NCBI RefSeq assembly: GCF_026711005.1
Contig: NZ_JAPPVJ010000011.1
Coordinates: 72,774 to 119,496 of the forward strand
Reading direction: 5' to 3'
Source of the DNA: Sphingobacterium sp. UT-1RO-CII-1
GTDB lineage: Bacteria; Bacteroidota; Bacteroidia; Sphingobacteriales; Sphingobacteriaceae
DNA: 46,723 nt
Shown: positions 42,271-46,723 of the stretch, piece after piece
Layout: each line of letters starts with the position of its first letter
How positions within the stretch are numbered: position 1 is the first letter of the stretch
Position numbers and translations under genes: made by a program
The notes under the pieces: model-generated
What the model was told of the DNA's origin: nothing
Seen by the model: the letters and a program-made list of their open reading frames with translations, nothing else
The model's database searches: none

Positions 42271-45200
42271 CTACTCTTCTATATGATCAAATTCAGGACG
42301 TCTTTTCCTCGATCTAGACATCATTAAATAAAAAGCCGGGATAACATACAGGGTCAGAATCAAAGAAAACATTGTTCCACCTACAATAACAACTCCCATA
42401 CCTATACGGCTCACAGAAGCTGCCCCAAATGACAGGGCAATAGGCAATGCACCCAATGCCACTGTTAAAGAAGTCATCAAAATAGGTCGAAGTCTTGCCT
42501 CAGATGCTTCGACTACTGCTTCATATTTCTCATAACCTTGATCACGCAGTTGATTTGCAAACTCCACTATTAAAATTCCGTTCTTAGTCACTAAACCAAT
42601 TAACATAATTGTTCCAATCTGACTAAATATATTCCAAGTTTGCCCAAATAACCAAAGCGAAAACAACGCACCTCCTACAGCCAAAGGAACAGTCAACAAG
42701 ATAATTACAGGATCTGTAAAGCTCTCAAATTGAGCGGATAAAATTAAAAATATCAAAATTACCGCCAAACCAAAAGCAAACATTGTATTCGACCCGCTTT
42801 CCACAAAATCCCGCGCTTCTCCACCTAGGTCCGTCGTAAAAGTATCATCCAGTACCTTCTCCTTCACAGCATCCATAGCTTCAATCCCTTCTCCCATACT
42901 ACGTCCTGGTGCCAAACCTGCCGACACTGTGGCTGACATATATCGATTATTATGGTACAACTGAGGCGGGCTGCTACGCTCTTCCATCTCCACGATATTA
43001 TCCAGTTGGATTAGTTGCCCATTCCTACTTTTTACAAAAATAGATGCTAAATCTGTTGGTGTTGCCCGGTCTTTTCTATCAAATTGCCCCATCACCTGAT
43101 ATTGCTTTCCATTCATCATGAAGTATCCAAAACGTTGTCCAGACAAAGACATCTGCAACGTTTGTGCTACATCTAAAACAGACACCCCCATAGACTGTGC
43201 TTTATCTCGATCAATTGTCACATAAATTTCCGGCTTATTGAACTTTAAATTAACATCAACAATAGAAAACGTCCTATCTCGCGATAATTCCTCCATAAAT
43301 TCAGGGATTTTCTGTTCTAGCTTTTCAAAATTTGGGGCTTGTATAATATATTGTATTGGCATTCCACCCCGTCTATTTACAGAAATTGTAGGCTGTTGCG
43401 ACACCGCCACGCGGGCTTCAGAGTACTGCCTTGTTAATACAGACAAATGATCAGCGATCTCTCCCTGACTTCGTGCACGTTCATCCGGTGGTACTAACCC
43501 CAAACGAACAAACCCACTATTTGCCGAAGCTGATCCAAAACCTGGTGAAGTAATAACTAAACTAACCTTCTTCTCCGGCACCGAATCATTAATTAACATC
43601 GTTAGCTCCGTCATAAAGCGATCCATATAATCATAGGACACTCCCTCTGGTGCCGTTGCTCTCAAGCTTATATAACTACGGTCATCATAAGGTGCCGTCT
43701 CTTTAGGCAATAACTGATAAAAGAAATATATCAGGCCGAAACAACCGATAATGACTACGAAGCTCAACCATTTTACTCGCAAAAAACTGACCAGCGAGCC
43801 CGCATATTCTTTATTTAATGCAACAAAATACCGCTCGGTTTTATTGTAGAACTTAGATCGATGCTGCTCTCCACCTTTCATCAAATATGCATTAAGCATA
43901 GGTGTCAAGGATAAAGAAACAAAGGCCGATATCAAAACAGCGGCTCCAATGACTATACCGAACTCTCGAAACAATTGCCCTACAAAGCCTTCCAGAAAAA
44001 TAACCGGGATAAACACTGCTGCTAAAGTCACAGAAATTGATATAACAGCAAAAAATATTTCATTAGACCCTTTTATTGCGGCCTCAATAGGAGACATCCC
44101 CTCTTCAACTTTCTTAAAAATATTCTCTGTCACCACTATACCATCATCAACCACCAAACCAGTTGCCAATACAATAGCCAAGAGTGTAAGAACATTTATC
44201 GAAAAACCACACAGATACATAATAAAAAATGTAGCTATCAAGGATACAGGAATATCAACTAATGGCCGGAAAGCAATAGACCAACTTCTAAAGAAAATAA
44301 AAATAACAAGTACGACTAAAACAATGGCTATAATTAGAGTTTCTACTACCTCAAATACTGCTTTTTTCACAAATTGCGTATTATCAATAGCTATATTTAA
44401 TTCGAAGCCCTGTGGCAACTCCTTTTCTAATTTTTCATACTCTTCATAGAAATGGTTGGCAATTTCCAGATAGTTCGTTCCTGGCTGTGGGATTACTGCT
44501 AAACTAACCATAGGATAGCCCGAATCAGACATCTTTGTTTCAAAGTTTTCTGCTTCTAATGCTGCATTCCCAATATCGGACAGCCGTATAGTTCGGTCGC
44601 CTTCGGCCCAAACAATAATATTATTAAACTCTTCTTCCGAAGCCAAATTTCCAATTGTTTTAACAGCCAGTTCGGTATTTTCACCCGTTAACTTACCAGA
44701 CGGTAATTCAACATTTTGACTATTCAATGCGCCTCTCACATCTAAAACTGTAAGCCCGTAAGATGCTAGCCGCACAGGATCAATCCACAGCCTCATTGCA
44801 AATTTCTTCTGCCCCCAGATCTGGACAGAACTTACTCCTGGAATTGTTTGTAGACGTTGTGCTATAACATTCTCTGCAAAATCTGAAAGTTCCAAAACAT
44901 TCCGCTCTGTACTTTGTACAGTCATCGTAATAATTGGTTCAGAATCTGCATCGGCTTTAGACACTACGGGCGCAGCATCAATATCTTGAGGCAAATTTCG
45001 AATAGCTTGCGACACCTTATCCCGGACATCATTCGCAGCCTCTTCTAGATTTTTACCTAAATTAAACTCTATAGTTATATTACTACTACCTTGGTTACTT
45101 GAAGAAGATATATTCCGAATACCATCAATTGAATTAATTGACTTCTCCAAAGGTTCAGTAATTTGCGATTCTATAATATCAGCATTAGCTCCTGCATAAT

Positions 45201-45348
45201 TTGTACGCACTGAAATCTGCGCAGGGTCAATAGAAGGGTACTCCCTAACTCCTAGAAAAGTATAACCAATGATGCCGAAAAGAATCAACATCAGGTTCAT
45301 TACAATAGCTAGAACAGGTCGCTTTATACTTAGCGTAGATAAACTCAT
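42271..45348 (-). CDS. RND multidrug efflux pump (AcrB/MexB-like, HAE1 family)
   Basis: The 1025-residue inner-membrane pump starts LSIKRPVLAIVMNLMLILFG. It shows the REYPSIDPAQISVRTNYAGA motif, two large periplasmic loops and 12 membrane helices. The proton-relay Asp401-Asp402 sits in TM4 (ATGLVVDDGIVVTENI). The second half has SLTVALGALPIALSFGA and VVGGTMFSLILTLYVIPAFY. This matches hydrophobic/amphiphilic drug exporters rather than metal-type CusA pumps. The substrate is unknown. It is encoded between its adaptor (10 bases upstream) and a TolC-like channel (4 bases downstream). Confidence 0.95.
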   Translation of the reverse strand: MSLSTLSIKRPVLAIVMNLMLILFGIIGYTFLGVREYPSIDPAQISVRTNYAGANADIIESQITEPLEKSINSIDGIRNISSSSNQGSSNITIEFNLGKNLEEAANDVRDKVSQAIRNLPQDIDAAPVVSKADADSEPIITMTVQSTERNVLELSDFAENVIAQRLQTIPGVSSVQIWGQKKFAMRLWIDPVRLASYGLTVLDVRGALNSQNVELPSGKLTGENTELAVKTIGNLASEEEFNNIIVWAEGDRTIRLSDIGNAALEAENFETKMSDSGYPMVSLAVIPQPGTNYLEIANHFYEEYEKLEKELPQGFELNIAIDNTQFVKKAVFEVVETLIIAIVLVVLVIFIFFRSWSIAFRPLVDIPVSLIATFFIMYLCGFSINVLTLLAIVLATGLVVDDGIVVTENIFKKVEEGMSPIEAAIKGSNEIFFAVISISVTLAAVFIPVIFLEGFVGQLFREFGIVIGAAVLISAFVSLSLTPMLNAYLMKGGEQHRSKFYNKTERYFVALNKEYAGSLVSFLRVKWLSFVVIIGCFGLIYFFYQLLPKETAPYDDRSYISLRATAPEGVSYDYMDRFMTELTMLINDSVPEKKVSLVITSPGFGSASANSGFVRLGLVPPDERARSQGEIADHLSVLTRQYSEARVAVSQQPTISVNRRGGMPIQYIIQAPNFEKLEQKIPEFMEELSRDRTFSIVDVNLKFNKPEIYVTIDRDKAQSMGVSVLDVAQTLQMSLSGQRFGYFMMNGKQYQVMGQFDRKDRATPTDLASIFVKSRNGQLIQLDNIVEMEERSSPPQLYHNNRYMSATVSAGLAPGRSMGEGIEAMDAVKEKVLDDTFTTDLGGEARDFVESGSNTMFAFGLAVILIFLILSAQFESFTDPVIILLTVPLAVGGALFSLWLFGQTWNIFSQIGTIMLIGLVTKNGILIVEFANQLRDQGYEKYEAVVEASEARLRPILMTSLTVALGALPIALSFGAASVSRIGMGVVIVGGTMFSLILTLYVIPAFYLMMSRSRKRRPEFDHIEE

Positions 45349-45358
45349 AACTCAACAA

Positions 45359-46417
45359 TTAACGTAAGGTCACTTGAATAGGACTACCATCTCTTAAAGA
45401 CATCACTCCTGACGTCAGTACGGTGTCTCCTGCAGTTATACCATGAGTTATTAAAACTGCCGCATCGGTCCGCCCCCCGGTCTCCACTAGAACTTCTTTC
45501 GCCACACCACCTTTTTTAATGAAAATCTTTTTCCCATTTTGTATAGGAATTAACGCTTCTGCAGGTACAAGTAAACCATTATCTACAGTTTCCAAAGGAA
45601 AAGTAACATTGGCAAAAGTACCTGGTACAAGATGATTTCCTGAATTATCGGCGATTGCACGCACACGTAAAGTACGGGTTGCAGCATCTACCATAGGCTC
45701 TATAGCATATATTTGCGCTGAAAAGACCGTAGCTAACTCCCGTATTGCAAACTTAACACTGCTGTTTAATCTTACTTTACTTGAATACTTTTCAGGTATA
45801 GAAAATTGTAATTTAACTTTACTCATATTCACCAATTGTGCAATCTCACTCGTTGGTGTAATATAACTTCCTTTAGATACATGACGAAGACCAATTGTTC
45901 CCGAAAATGGAGCGCGGATAAAGGTCTTATCAAGCTGTGCCTCTATAATTTGTATTTGTGATTGTGCTGTACGATAATCAGCACTAGCGATATCATACTC
46001 TTCCTGACTGATAGCCTCTTTTTCCAACAGCAACTTTGCTCGCCTTTCATTTTCTCCAGCTAGTTCATAACGGGTCTTAGCTTGTGTTAGTTGAGCTCTC
46101 AATTCAGTGTCATTGATACGAATCAAGGTTTGTCCTGCAGAAACCGCTTTACCCTCTTCAAAATTAAGTGATTCAATTATACCTGAAATTTCCGAACGTA
46201 AATTCACGACCTCGTTCGGTTCTATAGAGCCGCTTAATGATAGAAAATCTGAAAAAGACTCCCCTTGCACAACTATTCCATAAACTCTCGCTCCCATACC
46301 GCGCATAGCGGAGCTATTAACAACCTCCTTTTCTTTATTCAAATGCAGTCGATAAGCTACTAAAGCAGCTATTCCCAACACTAAGAATATCAAAAAAAAC
46401 CAAACTTTCTTACTCAT
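45359..46417 (-). CDS. RND efflux periplasmic adaptor (membrane fusion protein)
   Basis: The 352-residue protein has an N-terminal membrane anchor (about 5-23). A split biotinyl-lipoyl-like hairpin follows (VVNLRSEISGIIESLNFEEGKAVSAGQ ... TFIRAPFSGTIGLRHVSKGSYI, each part of the lipoyl half), with an alpha-hairpin between, a beta-barrel and a C-terminal membrane-proximal domain. It links the pump with the outer channel. It is first in the operon, so the promoter should lie in 46418-46628. I see no exact TAnnTTTG there and no adjacent regulator gene. Confidence 0.95.
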   Translation of the reverse strand: MSKKVWFFLIFLVLGIAALVAYRLHLNKEKEVVNSSAMRGMGARVYGIVVQGESFSDFLSLSGSIEPNEVVNLRSEISGIIESLNFEEGKAVSAGQTLIRINDTELRAQLTQAKTRYELAGENERRAKLLLEKEAISQEEYDIASADYRTAQSQIQIIEAQLDKTFIRAPFSGTIGLRHVSKGSYITPTSEIAQLVNMSKVKLQFSIPEKYSSKVRLNSSVKFAIRELATVFSAQIYAIEPMVDAATRTLRVRAIADNSGNHLVPGTFANVTFPLETVDNGLLVPAEALIPIQNGKKIFIKKGGVAKEVLVETGGRTDAAVLITHGITAGDTVLTSGVMSLRDGSPIQVTLR

Positions 46418-46628
46418 TATTGATTAGTAGTTTATATAGATTCTAAATTGACACAAGATACCAATAATAAAAAGACCTCCTTGTAAAAATATCATTATAA
46501 ACAGCAAGCAATCTCGTTTATAAGCCCTTAAGCACCTTATTATTCAAAAGCTAACAGAAAGTAAAAGATTGGGGAATCTACAGCTCAGTACGCTAGGCTG
46601 ACAACGGTTTAATAAAAATGCTATAACA

Positions 46629-46661
46629 CAAAAAAGCCCTTGCTGATCTAGCAAAGGCTTT
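46629..46661 (-). terminator. rRNA operon terminator
   Basis: On the minus strand AAAGCC-TTTGCT pairs with AGCAA-GGGCTTT (one mismatch), followed by TTTT, just downstream of the 5S 3' end. The stretch 46418-46628 between it and the efflux adaptor has no gene that I can see. Confidence 0.8.
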
Positions 46662-46674
46662 CTGTATAAAATTA

Positions 46675-46723
46675 GGCACCGACCTACTCTCCCACCTGTT
46701 ACGGCAATACCATCGGCTCTGGC
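46675..46723 (-). rRNA. rrf: 5S ribosomal RNA, 3' part (cut by the window end)
   Basis: The minus strand ends with the typical 5S 3' half: GCCAGAGCCGATGGTATTGCC, GTAACAGGTGGGAGAGTAGG, then TCGGTGCC. The remaining 5' half and presumably 23S and 16S lie beyond the window. The exact mature end is uncertain by a few bases. Confidence 0.95.

Noticed and set aside
1..46723. CRISPR arrays, tRNA genes, IS elements, phage genes
   Set aside because: No regularly spaced repeats, cloverleaf-like intergenic sequences, transposases, integrases or terminal repeats were seen on either strand.

Overview
The window comes from the chromosome of a low-GC Bacteroidota, most likely a member of the Sphingobacteriaceae (Sphingobacterium, Pedobacter or a relative). 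The evidence is gldJ and a sprE/porW-type lipoprotein (type IX secretion and gliding), a TonB receptor with a carboxypeptidase-regulatory-like N-terminal domain beside a DUF4374 lipoprotein, a GH109 protein with a Tat signal, a CarB without its C-terminal regulatory domain, and exact TAnnTTTG -7 promoter boxes ahead of several genes. There are no Shine-Dalgarno sites of note, which is usual for the group. No tRNA, IS element, prophage, integrase or CRISPR array is visible. No gap between genes exceeds 300 bases. The largest are 10199-10488, 40691-40961 and 46418-46674, and what they hold is listed.

Layout. 1-12.1 kb: era meets uvrC tail to tail. A minus-strand sprE/porW-like gene and a class A penicillin-binding protein form an operon closed by a terminator. 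An MFS exporter meets ispF tail to tail, and gldJ follows with its own promoter and terminator. 12.1-13.9 kb: a two-gene unit encodes an ECF-type sigma factor and a membrane-anchored trypsin-like protease. 13.9-15.9 kb: a 1-Cys peroxiredoxin and an acyl-CoA dehydrogenase are divergent, and each promoter carries an inverted repeat. 15.9-20.8 kb: proB-proA plus an unknown 135-residue gene, then uvrB. 20.8-23.4 kb: upp, a YkuK-like RNase H fold protein, a NadR-like P-loop kinase and a bacilliredoxin whose leader may encode a tiny Cys-rich peptide. 23.4-26.3 kb: a His-rich polytopic membrane protein, an exported cyclophilin and lipA. 26.4-31.8 kb: a GH20 hexosaminidase homologue with its catalytic residues replaced, then carB.

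31.9-37.8 kb is a siderophore-uptake locus. It holds a TonB receptor, a DUF4374 surface lipoprotein and a periplasmic siderophore-binding protein, read away from a divergent AraC-type regulator. The shared intergenic region has two identical 12-bp repeats 22 bp apart beside the receptor promoter. 37.8-40.7 kb holds a formylglycine-generating-enzyme-type lipoprotein coupled to a 45-residue membrane protein, and a GH109 protein with a LacI-type palindrome upstream. 40.9-46.4 kb is an RND efflux operon (adaptor, pump, TolC-like channel). The window ends inside a 5S rRNA gene on the minus strand, the tail of an rRNA operon.

Most of the window is housekeeping. The observations most worth following are the degenerate GH20 protein, the sigma factor/membrane protease pair, the 26-bp palindrome at the acyl-CoA dehydrogenase promoter, the regulator repeats of the siderophore locus, and the possible Cys-rich leader peptide before the bacilliredoxin.
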